A stretch of DNA of 64,000 nt from Pasteurella oralis (GTDB lineage Bacteria > Pseudomonadota > Gammaproteobacteria > Enterobacterales > Pasteurellaceae): NCBI RefSeq assembly GCF_002850605.1, contig NZ_NXGB01000001.1, forward strand, positions 62,001 to 126,000, read 5' to 3'. A model generated the notes under the pieces. The model was not told the DNA's origin, ran no database searches, and worked only from the letters and a program-made list of their open reading frames with translations. Below are positions 39,876 to 51,640 of the stretch, piece by piece; the first letter of the stretch is position 1; each line of letters starts with the position of its first letter. The translations under genes and the position numbers were made by a program.

Positions 39876-40421
39876 TTATTTAGTATGTGAGAGTAGTGCA
39901 ACTTCGTAGCAATTATCAAATTTCATTGTGCGTACTTGGACCTCTTCGTTACGGCTAGTTGGTACATTTTTACCAACATAGTCTGCGCGAATCGGTAATT
40001 CACGATGACCACGATCAACAAAAATGACTAATTCAATTTTTGCAGCTCGCCCAAAATCAACTAATGCGTCTAAGGCAGCCCGAATAGTTCGACCTGTATA
40101 GAGCACATCATCAACCAAAATCACTTCTTTATTATGAATGCTAATGAAATTTGATGCGCCACTATAAGTAGGCATTTGGGAATGTGATTCTGCATATTCA
40201 AGATCATCTCGATAAAACGTGATGTCTAAATCAATAGAAGGTAATTCAACATTGGCTAAATATGCAATTTTTTTCTTAATTAATTCGGCAAGTTCAGCAC
40301 CGCGGCGTTTAATCCCAACGATCACAATGTTGTCTAAGTTTTGGTGCTTTTCAATAATTTCATGAGAAATGCGAGAGATAGTTCGAAGAAATTGGTTTTC
40401 ATCAATAATGATTTTTTCCAT
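39876..40421 (-). CDS. pyrR: PyrR bifunctional protein (uracil phosphoribosyltransferase/regulator)
   Basis: A 181-residue phosphoribosyltransferase-fold protein. It contains the PRPP-binding signature VILVDDVLYTGRT, the PyrR pattern RISHEIIEKH at the N terminus, GIKRRGAELAEL, and DRGHRELPIRADYVGKNVPT. PyrR can regulate pyr operons by RNA binding in Gram-positives; whether it does so here is unknown. It is a single gene after surA. Confidence 0.93.
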   Translation of the reverse strand: MEKIIIDENQFLRTISRISHEIIEKHQNLDNIVIVGIKRRGAELAELIKKKIAYLANVELPSIDLDITFYRDDLEYAESHSQMPTYSGASNFISIHNKEVILVDDVLYTGRTIRAALDALVDFGRAAKIELVIFVDRGHRELPIRADYVGKNVPTSRNEEVQVRTMKFDNCYEVALLSHTK

Positions 40422-40523
40422 GATAATTGACCTAAATGACTAAGAAAATTTAGGCTCTAAAATAGCATAAAAGCGGGTAATATCCTATAGGAAAATCATA
40501 GGTTAAACGAGCAAACTTTTAAA

Positions 40524-40572
40524 AAAACACACCGCACTTTTTATCAACTTACAATAAGGTACAGTGTGTTTT
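40524..40572 (-). terminator. Candidate terminator of the his operon
   Basis: GTGTGTTTT (40564-40572) and AAAACACAC (40524-40532) are perfect 9-bp complements separated by 31 bases that include an uptake sequence. On the minus strand the second arm is followed by TTTAAAAG, just after the hisIE stop. The loop is long, hence modest confidence. Confidence 0.5.
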
Positions 40573-40576
40573 AATG

Positions 40577-41191
40577 TTATTTCGTATGGCGTTCTTTAAG
40601 TTTAGCGATCACATCTGCCCATGATAAGTCGGCATCTTGTAATAACACAGTTAAGTGATAGGCTAAATCGGCTGCTTCACAAATCGTTTCGTTGCGATCT
40701 TTTACTGTCGCCGCAAGCGCAGTTTCCACCCCTTCTTCTCCTACTTTTTGTGCAATACGTTTCGTGCCTTTGGCATACAATTGTGCGGTATAAGAACTTG
40801 TTGGATCAGTATTTTTACGGCTCGCGATTAAACGTTCTAGCTTACTAAAGAAAATCCAATCGGGTTGTGTAGAATGCTCAAACTGATAAAAACAACTCTC
40901 TGCGCCAGTATGGCAAGTTTCGCCAATCGGATTGACCAAAATCAGCAAGGCATCATTATCACAATCTAAGCTGTAATCGACCACATTCAAAAAATTGCCC
41001 GATGTTTCGCCCTTGGTCCATAAACGATTTTTAGTACGTGAGAAAAAGGTGACACGTTTTTCTGCCAAGGTTTTTTCTAATGCTTCTTGGTTCATATAAC
41101 CGAGCATTAACACTTCACAAGTGGTGGCATTTTGAATAATCACAGGGAGTAGATTGTCGACTTTTTGCCAGTTGATTTGGGTTGTTAGCAT
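40577..41191 (-). CDS. hisIE: Bifunctional phosphoribosyl-AMP cyclohydrolase/phosphoribosyl-ATP pyrophosphatase
   Basis: Second and third steps of histidine synthesis fused in one 204-residue protein. The N-terminal HisI part has [15 protein letters not shown] and the zinc/catalytic [11 protein letters not shown] and [12 protein letters not shown]. The C-terminal HisE part has [25 protein letters not shown]. The start at 41191 has TGAGGA. The upstream DUF2726 gene reads 77 bases into its N-terminal coding region in another frame. Last gene of the his operon. Confidence 0.97.
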   Translation of the reverse strand: MLTTQINWQKVDNLLPVIIQNATTCEVLMLGYMNQEALEKTLAEKRVTFFSRTKNRLWTKGETSGNFLNVVDYSLDCDNDALLILVNPIGETCHTGAESCFYQFEHSTQPDWIFFSKLERLIASRKNTDPTSSYTAQLYAKGTKRIAQKVGEEGVETALAATVKDRNETICEAADLAYHLTVLLQDADLSWADVIAKLKERHTK

Positions 41192-41788
41192 AAATTTCCT
41201 CATTTATTGGGACACTATGATAGTGATGTAATATTCTTGAAATGCGCAGAAAATCGAGATCATCATAGTGCTGTTTAAACTCAATATATTCAATAGCTGC
41301 TTTACGGCAGCATTCTTTCTTTATCATGTCTCGTTCAATAGCATTACGTTGATAATGACCGCTTCCTTGATACTCAATCGCCACAAGAGGTTTGTAGTCT
41401 TTATCAATGATTAAAAAATCTACTCTTTTACTATTGATCAGAGCAAATGCACTTTGGTCATCGGATTGAATAAATTCACCCATTGAAACTTGCGAAAATA
41501 ACTTAAAACCTTGTTCGGCATGTTGTGTATTCAATAAATTAGCGAGTTTAGAATACAAAATAGATTCGCTCTTATTCATTAACGCGCATTTGCGGAATGT
41601 CGATTTTGATAAAATTTCCAATTTATCGGGTTTATCTAAGATAGTTGAATGAGCGTGTATATAACGATTTTTCTTTTTTCTCTTTTTGGTGAGAAGAATG
41701 AATACCACTTTCAGCACAACGGTAGCCATTGCTATACCCAGCAGAGGATATAAAGAAGAATAAAATTGGCTTAATACACCTTGCCACA

Positions 41789-41789
<1 letters not shown>
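41115..41789 (-). CDS. Membrane-anchored DUF2726 protein, nuclease-like
   Basis: A 224-residue protein with an N-terminal transmembrane anchor (about residues 12-33), a basic KKRKKK stop-transfer, then a domain resembling DUF2726. That domain shows [25 protein letters not shown], which matches the aspartate then E-x-Q/K pattern of PD-(D/E)XK nuclease folds, and [19 protein letters not shown]. The ATG overlaps the hisF stop (TAATG), giving tight coupling, and the C terminus overlaps hisIE by 77 bases out of frame. It has no known role in histidine synthesis. Confidence 0.82.
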
Positions 41790-43929
<2,140 letters not shown>

Positions 43930-43933
<4 letters not shown>

Positions 43934-44994
43934 TTACCACCTCTAATTTCTTTAATTAAACTAGCTAATGTTTCTATTCCATCAAAAGTTCCTGGTACTT
44001 TATTACCATCGGATAAGATATTACTAAAAATAATGTTCTCAAATTTCTCTAAAGATATATCATCTTTTTCTTTGATTTCTTTTGCATAATCAGCATAACT
44101 TTGAATAAATTGGCAGAGTGATTGCCTTAATTCAAGTTGCATTATTTGTGTTTGAATTGAATTGTAGTGATTAAGAATAACTCTGAAGAAATATAAGAAA
44201 ATAATTTCTAGACCAATAAAAGGTAATAATGGTTTCCATAATTCAGGATTTTTAATTATTTCTGGGTTATTCAATAATAAACATATATAAACTAGGGGCG
44301 TTGCAAGTAAGGCAATGCTTATCCCTATCAAAAATCCGAATGTCCAGTTTCTTGCAGTAATTTTCTTATCTAAAAGGTTTTCAAATCCTTTTGATAAGCC
44401 TACAAAGTTAAATGCTGTTTTTTGTTCATTTAATACACTTTCTAACCTTTTTACACTTTCTTCTTTTTCAGAAAGAAATTTCTCAAAATTTTCTTTATTT
44501 TTCAGAAGGTTTTTATTACTTTTATCAATGTCAATCTTGAATTTTCCGTATTCTTTAAATGCTTTAAATCCATCTTGTCCAAAGTAGAAATTAAGAATAT
44601 CAATTCCCATTTTTTCTCTTATATAGTGAACATATTGGTGGTTGTTATCATCAAATGAATTCATTGTTTCATTATCAAAAAAACTCCAAGCGGATTCTAA
44701 AAAGAAACCCTCATCTTTATTTCTTCTTATGTAAAATATAATCTCTCTCAAAAATCTCATACATAATAAGTAGAAATCTTCAAATTTATTATGATATGTG
44801 CCATTTAATAAATAATTTTCAAATCTTTCTCCAATATAATGATAATTAAATGGGGCTATTTCTTTCAGTTCATCTTGGTTATATAATAGAAATTCTAAGA
44901 GTTCTTTACAGGAGTGATATCTACTTTTTCCTTCTGATATGTCTTGTTGGGTTAAGAAATCGATCGCTCTTTGTAATGAGGTTTTATCAAGCAT
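43930..44994 (-). CDS. Coiled-coil membrane protein of unknown function
   Basis: A 354-residue protein that I do not recognise. The N-terminal 145 residues are soluble and aromatic/acidic (FEDFYLLCMRFLREIIFYIR, YVHYIREKMG). Residues about 150-195 are a lysine/glutamate-rich coiled coil, two transmembrane helices follow at about 218-242 and 254-274, and a helical cytoplasmic tail ends the protein. The start has AAGGAAG. It lies between hisB and hisH and is coupled to hisH by an ATGA overlap. The DNA is noticeably more AT-rich than the flanking his genes, suggesting acquisition. The layout recalls membrane effectors of defence systems, but no family match can be claimed. Confidence 0.78.
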
Positions 44995-45051
44995 TTTTCT
45001 TCCTTATTTTTATCAATTGTTATATGGCTAGAATTTAGTTAAGTTTCATTA

Positions 45052-46143
45052 TTACAAAACCCCCTTACTACTCGGCAATGCATTCCCTTCCACTTTAATA
45101 CACTGTCTTAACGTCCGTCCAAACACTTTAAACAGGCTTTCGATTTTGTGGTGGTCGTTGTCGCCTTTGGTTTTCAGGTGCAAGGTTGCCATTAAGGTAT
45201 AAGCGATCGACTGGAAAAAATGCTCTGTCATTTCAGTGCTGAAATCACCCACTTTATCGCGTTTAAATTTAGCTTTGAATTTGAAATAAGGACGACCAGA
45301 CAGATCCATCGTGCATTCCGCTTTACATTCGTCCATTGGCAACACAAAACCGAAACGCTGAATGCCGCGTTTATCGCCAAGCGCTTGTTTTAAGGCTGTG
45401 CCAAGCGCGAGGGCGGTGTCTTCAACAGTGTGGTGTTCGTCGATCCATAAATCGCCTTTGCAGTTCACGTTCATTCTAAAACCGCCGTGTGTAGCGATTT
45501 GATCGAGCATATGATCGAAGAAACCAACGCCAGTTTTGATTTCATTTATGCCAGTTTCATCTAACCAAACTTGTACTTTGATGTCTGTTTCTTTGGTGGT
45601 GCGCACTACTTCGGCATAGCGTGGTTTGCGGTCTAAAAGTGCGGTCTGTTTTGGTAAAAGTTTTTCCACAATCAGATCCCAATTGAGTTTTTCACGATCA
45701 TATTGTAGGGCACGAACCCCAAGATTCTCTGCCAGTTGTACATCAGTCGTACGATCGCCAATTACAAAACTGGTGGCTGGGTCGAACAGTTTTTTATCAA
45801 TATATTTTTTCAACAGCTTGGTTTGGGGCTTACGGCAATCGCACTGGTCTTCTGGCTTGTGCGGGCAAATTAACACTTCATCAAACTCGATACCTTGCGA
45901 TTTAAAGAACGCCATCATCGCATTATGTGGTTTATCAAAATTTTCCTGTGGGAAAGAAGGCGTGCCTAAACCATCTTGGTTACTGACTATCACAAAACGG
46001 TAAAAGGGTTTGAGCTTCAATAGTGCTGGAATGACATTCGGCTCAAATTGTAATTTTTCTAAATTGTCGATTTGAAAATCGGTTTTCGGCTCATCAATTA
46101 AGGTGCCGTCGCGGTCGATAAAAAGAATAGCTTGTTGTGTCAT
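45052..46143 (-). CDS. hisB: Bifunctional histidinol-phosphatase/imidazoleglycerol-phosphate dehydratase
   Basis: Carries steps seven and nine of the pathway. The N-terminal HAD phosphatase has [13 protein letters not shown] and zinc-loop residues [14 protein letters not shown]. The C-terminal dehydratase (from about residue 170) has [26 protein letters not shown] and [12 protein letters not shown]. The 363-residue length is normal. AGGAG precedes the ATG. Confidence 0.98.
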   Translation of the reverse strand: MTQQAILFIDRDGTLIDEPKTDFQIDNLEKLQFEPNVIPALLKLKPFYRFVIVSNQDGLGTPSFPQENFDKPHNAMMAFFKSQGIEFDEVLICPHKPEDQCDCRKPQTKLLKKYIDKKLFDPATSFVIGDRTTDVQLAENLGVRALQYDREKLNWDLIVEKLLPKQTALLDRKPRYAEVVRTTKETDIKVQVWLDETGINEIKTGVGFFDHMLDQIATHGGFRMNVNCKGDLWIDEHHTVEDTALALGTALKQALGDKRGIQRFGFVLPMDECKAECTMDLSGRPYFKFKAKFKRDKVGDFSTEMTEHFFQSIAYTLMATLHLKTKGDNDHHKIESLFKVFGRTLRQCIKVEGNALPSSKGVL

Positions 46144-46168
46144 ATTTTTCTCCTATATTTGTAGCAAA

Positions 46169-46675
46169 TTATCTTTTTTCAATAGATTGTAATAATTTGA
46201 TAACTGCATTGTAATTGTGAAATCTTGCATAGATACTTTGTTTTTTGGTGTCTTTAAGCTGAAATAGTGCTTCTTGCCAGTAAGCAATCAATGCACGACG
46301 AACACCATCTAATGTTAGAAATTCTAATGATGTTTTGAAATCACCTTTAAAATAGACACATACAGCCCTCGGTAGCGCTGTTTTATAGCTTGAGTCAACG
46401 ACATATCCATTGTTTTTTCTAACCCAATGAGATATACCATCATAGTCTAGGATCAATTTATCTAATAAAATCATATGTTCACTTAATGAATTTACTTTAT
46501 TTAAGGTTGTAAATGCAACTTCGTGTGGACCAATATTTAATGTGAAATATCTTCCTCCTTCAGTAGACGGAAATAACACTAATGTCCAAAGTCCTTGATA
46601 CAAGATCCAGTTTGTCAATCCCGAAAAAATAAATAAATTTTCTAAGTAATATCGGAATTCAATATCATTGAACAT
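46169..46675 (-). CDS. Hypothetical protein inside the his operon
   Basis: A 168-residue soluble protein without signal peptide or membrane segment and without a motif I recognise. It is aromatic-rich (WILYQGLWTLVLFPSTEGGRY) with a basic C-terminal helix. The ribosome site is weak. It lies between the GIY-YIG gene and hisB on the operon strand, in AT-rich DNA like its inserted neighbours. A real gene is likely because the frame is long and fits the operon spacing, but its function is unknown. Confidence 0.65.
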   Translation of the reverse strand: MFNDIEFRYYLENLFIFSGLTNWILYQGLWTLVLFPSTEGGRYFTLNIGPHEVAFTTLNKVNSLSEHMILLDKLILDYDGISHWVRKNNGYVVDSSYKTALPRAVCVYFKGDFKTSLEFLTLDGVRRALIAYWQEALFQLKDTKKQSIYARFHNYNAVIKLLQSIEKR

Positions 46676-46721
46676 TCTATCTATTTTAGGTTTATTAATA
46701 ATAAGGGCGTCATCTATATTA

Positions 46722-47027
46722 TTAAGGCTTTTTGACGCTTTTTGACGCTTTTTGAGGTGATAGATGAAATAATTCTCTTTGTCCTGCTTGGGTGTTATTT
46801 AATTTACTACGAAACTTATAATGAAGTTGATATTCAACTTTTCGCCAATCTTGAACTTGTCTATAATCATATAATTCCCATTTACCTAAGCTCTTATAGG
46901 GCTCCATTGAATTAATTTCTTTTATTCTTTTTAGTGGAGGATAATCGCTTCCACCAATTTTTATACATTCACAGTTTTTAGAAACAAGAATATAAACATA
47001 TCCATTTTTGAAGTTGTTATTTTGCAA
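46722..47027 (-). CDS. GIY-YIG (T5orf172/MUG113-like) nuclease domain protein
   Basis: A 101-residue protein with the compact GIY-YIG layout of the T5orf172 type: GYVYILVSKNCECIKIGGSDYPPLKRIKEIN, where G-Y-V-Y-I and I-K-I-G are the two signature strands, then a conserved aromatic stretch WELYDYRQVQDWRKVEYQLH. It uses a TTG start (47025-47027) with AGGGA upstream. The C terminus is encoded by three 10-base direct repeats, so its last residues could vary between strains. Its substrate is unknown. Confidence 0.78.
   Translation of the reverse strand: MQNNNFKNGYVYILVSKNCECIKIGGSDYPPLKRIKEINSMEPYKSLGKWELYDYRQVQDWRKVEYQLHYKFRSKLNNTQAGQRELFHLSPQKASKSVKKP
46728..46757 (-). repeat. Three 10-base direct repeats at the GIY-YIG gene end
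   Basis: CTTTTTGACG occurs at 46728-46737 and 46738-46747, then CTTTTTGAGG at 46748-46757. The unit is not a multiple of three, so gain or loss of a copy would change the C-terminal frame of the GIY-YIG protein. Confidence 0.75.
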
Positions 47028-47069
47028 AATATTTTCCCTAATAAATATTATAGTCTTATGTTGAGAACC

Positions 47070-48128
<1,059 letters not shown>

Positions 48129-49415
48129 TTACTCCTGAGTTAATTTTTCTAAACGAATTGCAACAGCCTGTTTATGCGCTTCCAGTTGTTCTGCTTCTGC
48201 CATTAACATGACAGTCTTGGCAAGATTTTTGAAGCCTTGAGGGCTGAGTTCTTGCACAGTCATACGTTTACTGAAGTCCGCTAATCCAAGGCTGGAATGA
48301 GTGCGTGTGTAGCCATAAGTCGGCAGAACGTGGTTAGTGCCGCTAGCATAGTCGCCCATACTTTCAGGAGAATAAGCACCTAAGAAAATTGAACCTGCAT
48401 TATCTAAGAAGGGGAGTAAATTACGCGCATTTTCCACTTGCACAACTAGATGTTCAGGCGCATAAGCATTGCTGATTTCCACACATTGTTGCAGATCTTC
48501 GGCGATAAAAATGCGGCTGTGTGACAGCGCTTTGCGTGCAGTTTCTGATCTCGGTAAGCGTGTTAGTTGTTGTTCGATAGCAAGTGCGGTCTGTTTTGCT
48601 ACAGTTTCACAATTAGTGACTAAAATGACTTGTGAGTCCGCACCATGTTCTGCTTGAGAAAGAAGATCACTGGCGACAAAGTCTGGGTCGGCAAATTCAT
48701 CAGCGATCACCAGTACTTCAGAAGGACCAGCTGGCATATCAATGGCGGTGCCTTGTTGGAGTACTTGGCGTTTAGCTTCAGTGACAAATGCATTGCCTGG
48801 TCCAAAAATTTTATCTACTTTTTGTACTGTTTCGGTGCCATTTGCTAGAGCAAAAATTGCCTGTGCGCCACCAATAGCATAAACAGTTTCTATACCACAT
48901 AAATTAGCTGTATAAAGAATTTCGTTAGCAATCGGTGGTGGTGAGCAAAGCACGATCGTTTTGCAACCTGCGATTTGTGCTGGTACAGCAAGCATTAACA
49001 CAGTTGAAAAAAGTGGAGCAGAACCGCCTGGGATATATAACCCCACTTTTTGGATAGGACGAGTGACAACTTGGCAGCGCACTCCCGCTTGAGTTTCGAT
49101 GTCTACTATTTGATTTTTTTGTGCTTGGTAAAAACGTTCAATGTTGCTTTTTGCCGTTTGAATGGCTTGTTTTAATTCTGTAGAAATACGCTGACTTGCT
49201 TTCTCAATTTGTGTTTTAGAGATGATAAGGTTTTCGAGTTTTATCTTGTCGAATTTTTCTGCAAGTTCAAACAATGCCTTATCCCCATTGTTCATGACAT
49301 TGGTTTTGATTGCATTCACAGCCTGCGTAATTTGCTCACCAGTGGTTTGTGTGGGGCGAGAAAGAGCGGTTTGTTTTTCGATAAAACTCAAATTATTCCA
49401 AATGTGTGTCTGCAT
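48129..49415 (-). CDS. hisD: Histidinol dehydrogenase
   Basis: Zinc enzyme for the last two steps. The 428 residues contain [48 protein letters not shown] and the metal/active histidine region [15 protein letters not shown] and YAPEHL. The start is ATG 49415, not the TTG five codons earlier. Confidence 0.97.
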   Translation of the reverse strand: MQTHIWNNLSFIEKQTALSRPTQTTGEQITQAVNAIKTNVMNNGDKALFELAEKFDKIKLENLIISKTQIEKASQRISTELKQAIQTAKSNIERFYQAQKNQIVDIETQAGVRCQVVTRPIQKVGLYIPGGSAPLFSTVLMLAVPAQIAGCKTIVLCSPPPIANEILYTANLCGIETVYAIGGAQAIFALANGTETVQKVDKIFGPGNAFVTEAKRQVLQQGTAIDMPAGPSEVLVIADEFADPDFVASDLLSQAEHGADSQVILVTNCETVAKQTALAIEQQLTRLPRSETARKALSHSRIFIAEDLQQCVEISNAYAPEHLVVQVENARNLLPFLDNAGSIFLGAYSPESMGDYASGTNHVLPTYGYTRTHSSLGLADFSKRMTVQELSPQGFKNLAKTVMLMAEAEQLEAHKQAVAIRLEKLTQE

Positions 49416-49465
49416 TTTTTTTCTCTTCAATTTCGTTAATGTGATTTGCTATATCAGTAACTTAC

Positions 49466-49711
49466 TTATTCTCTGATTAATTGTGTTCGTGCCCAATTCA
49501 CTGCAGTTTCAATCGCTTTGCGCGCTTGTGGGCTATTACGCCAACAGGTTGACCCTGTGATTTCAGCACCTCTTTGGAGGATGAATTCTGGGTTAGTATG
49601 AGCGAGCTGTTTGACATCATCTAGTTCCATTTCCTGTAAACGCTTCAAAATGGTGGTACCGATGCCTTTTTGTGCTAAAAGTGATTGTTGCTGTGATGGA
49701 GTGAATGGCAT
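49466..49711 (-). CDS. Helix-hairpin-helix protein between hisG and hisD
   Basis: An 81-residue soluble protein with a helix-hairpin-helix-like segment (LLAQKGIGTTILKRLQEM then DDVKQLA) and a C-terminal helix (ARKAIETAVNWART). It resembles small HhH domains of the Cdd1/TfoX-C type, which bind DNA non-specifically; that is a fold-level impression. It starts 4 bases after hisG with GGAG overlapping the hisG stop, so it is cotranslated. No link to histidine synthesis is apparent. Confidence 0.72.
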   Translation of the reverse strand: MPFTPSQQQSLLAQKGIGTTILKRLQEMELDDVKQLAHTNPEFILQRGAEITGSTCWRNSPQARKAIETAVNWARTQLIRE

Positions 49712-49715
49712 CTTT

Positions 49716-50615
49716 TTACTCCATCATTTTTTCGATTGGTAAGACTAAAATGGAACTCGCCCCCGCTTCTTTCAATCGTTCCATCGTTTCCCAGAATAGT
49801 GCTTCTTGGCTGACCATATGCATAGCGACACGATTCTCATCATTAGCTAAAGGGAGAATTGTCGGGCGTTCTGCACCAGGTAATAAAGCAATGACTTCCT
49901 CCAGTCTGTCTTTTGCTGCATGTAACATAATATATTTAGATTCACGAGCTTGTTGTACACCTTGAATGCGCACGAGTAATTTATCTACTAAAGCTTGTTT
50001 TTCAGGAGGCAGGGGCGTTGCACGCTGAATTAAGCAAGATTTTGATTGATAAATTACTTCAACTTCTTTTAAGCCATTTGCTTCTAATGTAGCGCCTGAA
50101 GAAACGAGATCACAAATTGCATCAGCAAGCCCAGCACGCGGGGCGACTTCGACTGATCCTGTGAATGAACAAGGTTTAAAATTCACACCTTGTTGTTGCA
50201 TGTAGCGTTTGAGTAAGTGAGGATAAGAGGTAGCGATTCGAGCGTTTTTGAGATCACTAATTCCATTGTAAGTTTCATCTTGTGGTATGGCGATAGATAA
50301 ACGACAACCACCAAAATCTAAGCGGCGTAATTTTTGGTAATTAACTAATTCACCAGTTGCTTGGCGTGCTAATTCCTCTTCTTCTAAGACATTTTCGCCG
50401 ATAATACCAAGATCAACGACGCCATCGAAAACTAAACCGGGGATATCATCATCACGTACGCGTAAAATATCAATTGGCATGTTTTCAGCGTAAGCAATTA
50501 AGCGCTGTTCCTGTAAATTTATTTTTACACCGCATTGTTTTAATAAGGCTTGTGATTCTTGGCTTAAACGTCCTGATTTTTGCATTGCGATGCGAAGTCT
50601 TGTGCTGTCTATCAT
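49716..50615 (-). CDS. hisG: ATP phosphoribosyltransferase
   Basis: Committed first step of histidine synthesis, feedback-inhibited by histidine. The 299-residue long-form enzyme begins [21 protein letters not shown], contains the PRPP loop in [30 protein letters not shown], and has the C-terminal regulatory ACT-like domain. AGGACAA precedes the ATG. First structural gene after the attenuator. Confidence 0.98.
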   Translation of the reverse strand: MIDSTRLRIAMQKSGRLSQESQALLKQCGVKINLQEQRLIAYAENMPIDILRVRDDDIPGLVFDGVVDLGIIGENVLEEEELARQATGELVNYQKLRRLDFGGCRLSIAIPQDETYNGISDLKNARIATSYPHLLKRYMQQQGVNFKPCSFTGSVEVAPRAGLADAICDLVSSGATLEANGLKEVEVIYQSKSCLIQRATPLPPEKQALVDKLLVRIQGVQQARESKYIMLHAAKDRLEEVIALLPGAERPTILPLANDENRVAMHMVSQEALFWETMERLKEAGASSILVLPIEKMME

Positions 50616-50658
50616 GTTATTGTCCTATTTTAATGTTGTGAAATTTTGCTATAAAAAA

Positions 50659-50686
50659 AACCTCTCGAAATGGCTCCCGAGAGGTT
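50659..50686 (-). terminator. his operon attenuator terminator
   Basis: AACCTCTCG (50659-50667) and CGAGAGGTT (50678-50686) pair perfectly and are followed on the minus strand by eight T. A competing antiterminator pairs CTCGGAAG (50715-50722) with CTCCCGAG (50674-50681), and GGAAGA/TCTTCC (50718-50723 and 50732-50737) and CCTGA/TCAGG (50753-50757 and 50765-50769) supply the upstream hairpins. This is the classical mutually exclusive his attenuation fold. Confidence 0.9.
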
Positions 50687-50764
50687 TATATTGTTTGCTA
50701 CTTTTTGCCGCACACTCGGAAGATGTCATATTCTTCCAAGCACCATAAAACGCCTGAAAGACAA

Positions 50765-50806
50765 TCAGGTTAAATGGTGATGATGAGTAATGCGTTCAAA
50801 AGTCAT
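50765..50806 (-). CDS. hisL: his operon leader peptide
   Basis: A 13-residue peptide, MTFERITHHHHLT, with four consecutive histidine codons, ribosome site AAGGA and a TGA stop overlapping the first attenuator hairpin. Shortage of charged tRNA-His would stall the ribosome at the histidine codons and favour the antiterminator. E. coli HisL has seven histidines, so control may be somewhat less sensitive here. Confidence 0.93.
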   Translation of the reverse strand: MTFERITHHHHLT

Positions 50807-50836
50807 GAGATTTTCCTTGTTGGTTAATTGCTATTC

Positions 50837-50865
50837 AAATTACTGTAAAAAAAATGAACTGGCAA
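50837..50865 (-). promoter_or_regulatory. his operon promoter
   Basis: On the minus strand, TTGCCA (50860-50865) is spaced 17 bases from TAATTT (50837-50842), 31 bases upstream of the hisL start. No operator-like repeat is seen, which fits control by attenuation. Confidence 0.6.
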
Positions 50866-50883
50866 GTATTTTTTACAAAAAAT

Positions 50884-51639
50884 TTATATTTTTTTTGATT
50901 TAATAAATAGTAATACAGGGCGATGCTGAAGATCTTTAAATTCATGTTGCCATTTGGGTTGATTCGCAAGCATGGGTTCTTCGATTTGTTCAATTTGGAA
51001 ACCTGCTTGAATTAAATTATTGATGATAGTAGCAGTTGTACGGTGATAGGTTTTGAATGGCTGCTTAAACCAATTGCGATCACGTTCACCTTCGTCACGG
51101 TAATAATTTAAACGATAAGCAATTTGTTGCTTATTGTGATCCTTTTCCCAACGCTCACCACCTTGATAACAGGTCACAATCGGGTGTTCCTGTGAAAAGA
51201 GCAAATACCCATTGGCATTGAGTTTTTGATAGATATCGTTCAATAATTGGGGAAAATCTTGTATATAATGAAAGGCAAAAGAACTACAAATCACATCGAA
51301 CCCATTTTCAGGCAACTGAGAAAGTTGTTCCATAGCGAGCTGGTAGAGAGCAAAGTGCGGTCGATTTTTAGCAAATTTTGATAAATTTCGCTCTGCTTGT
51401 TGAAGCATATTCGCAGAGAGGTCAATGCCCACTACATAGCGGGCATTGTGCTGTAAATAAAGTTGTAAATGTTCACCACAACCACAACCTAAATCCAACA
51501 GTTTTTTTCCTGTTAGAGTAGGCAAGAGTGAAAGCATTGTTGGTTTTTCTACGACCTCATTTAAACTGTGGGGATTTTCCCGCAATTTTTGGTATAGCTC
51601 AAAAAATTGCGGGGCATCATAGACGCTTTTTGTTGTCAT
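50884..51639 (-). CDS. Class I SAM-dependent methyltransferase
   Basis: A 251-residue methyltransferase with motif I LLDLGCGCGEHLQLYLQH, the acidic-end GIDLSANMLQQAERNL, and CSSFAFHYIQDFP. It belongs to the UbiE/small-molecule methyltransferase group, but the substrate cannot be told. The start is placed at 51639, one base past the ushA stop, so it is probably the second gene of an ushA operon. Confidence 0.85.
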   Translation of the reverse strand: MTTKSVYDAPQFFELYQKLRENPHSLNEVVEKPTMLSLLPTLTGKKLLDLGCGCGEHLQLYLQHNARYVVGIDLSANMLQQAERNLSKFAKNRPHFALYQLAMEQLSQLPENGFDVICSSFAFHYIQDFPQLLNDIYQKLNANGYLLFSQEHPIVTCYQGGERWEKDHNKQQIAYRLNYYRDEGERDRNWFKQPFKTYHRTTATIINNLIQAGFQIEQIEEPMLANQPKWQHEFKDLQHRPVLLFIKSKKI

Positions 51640-51640
51640 C

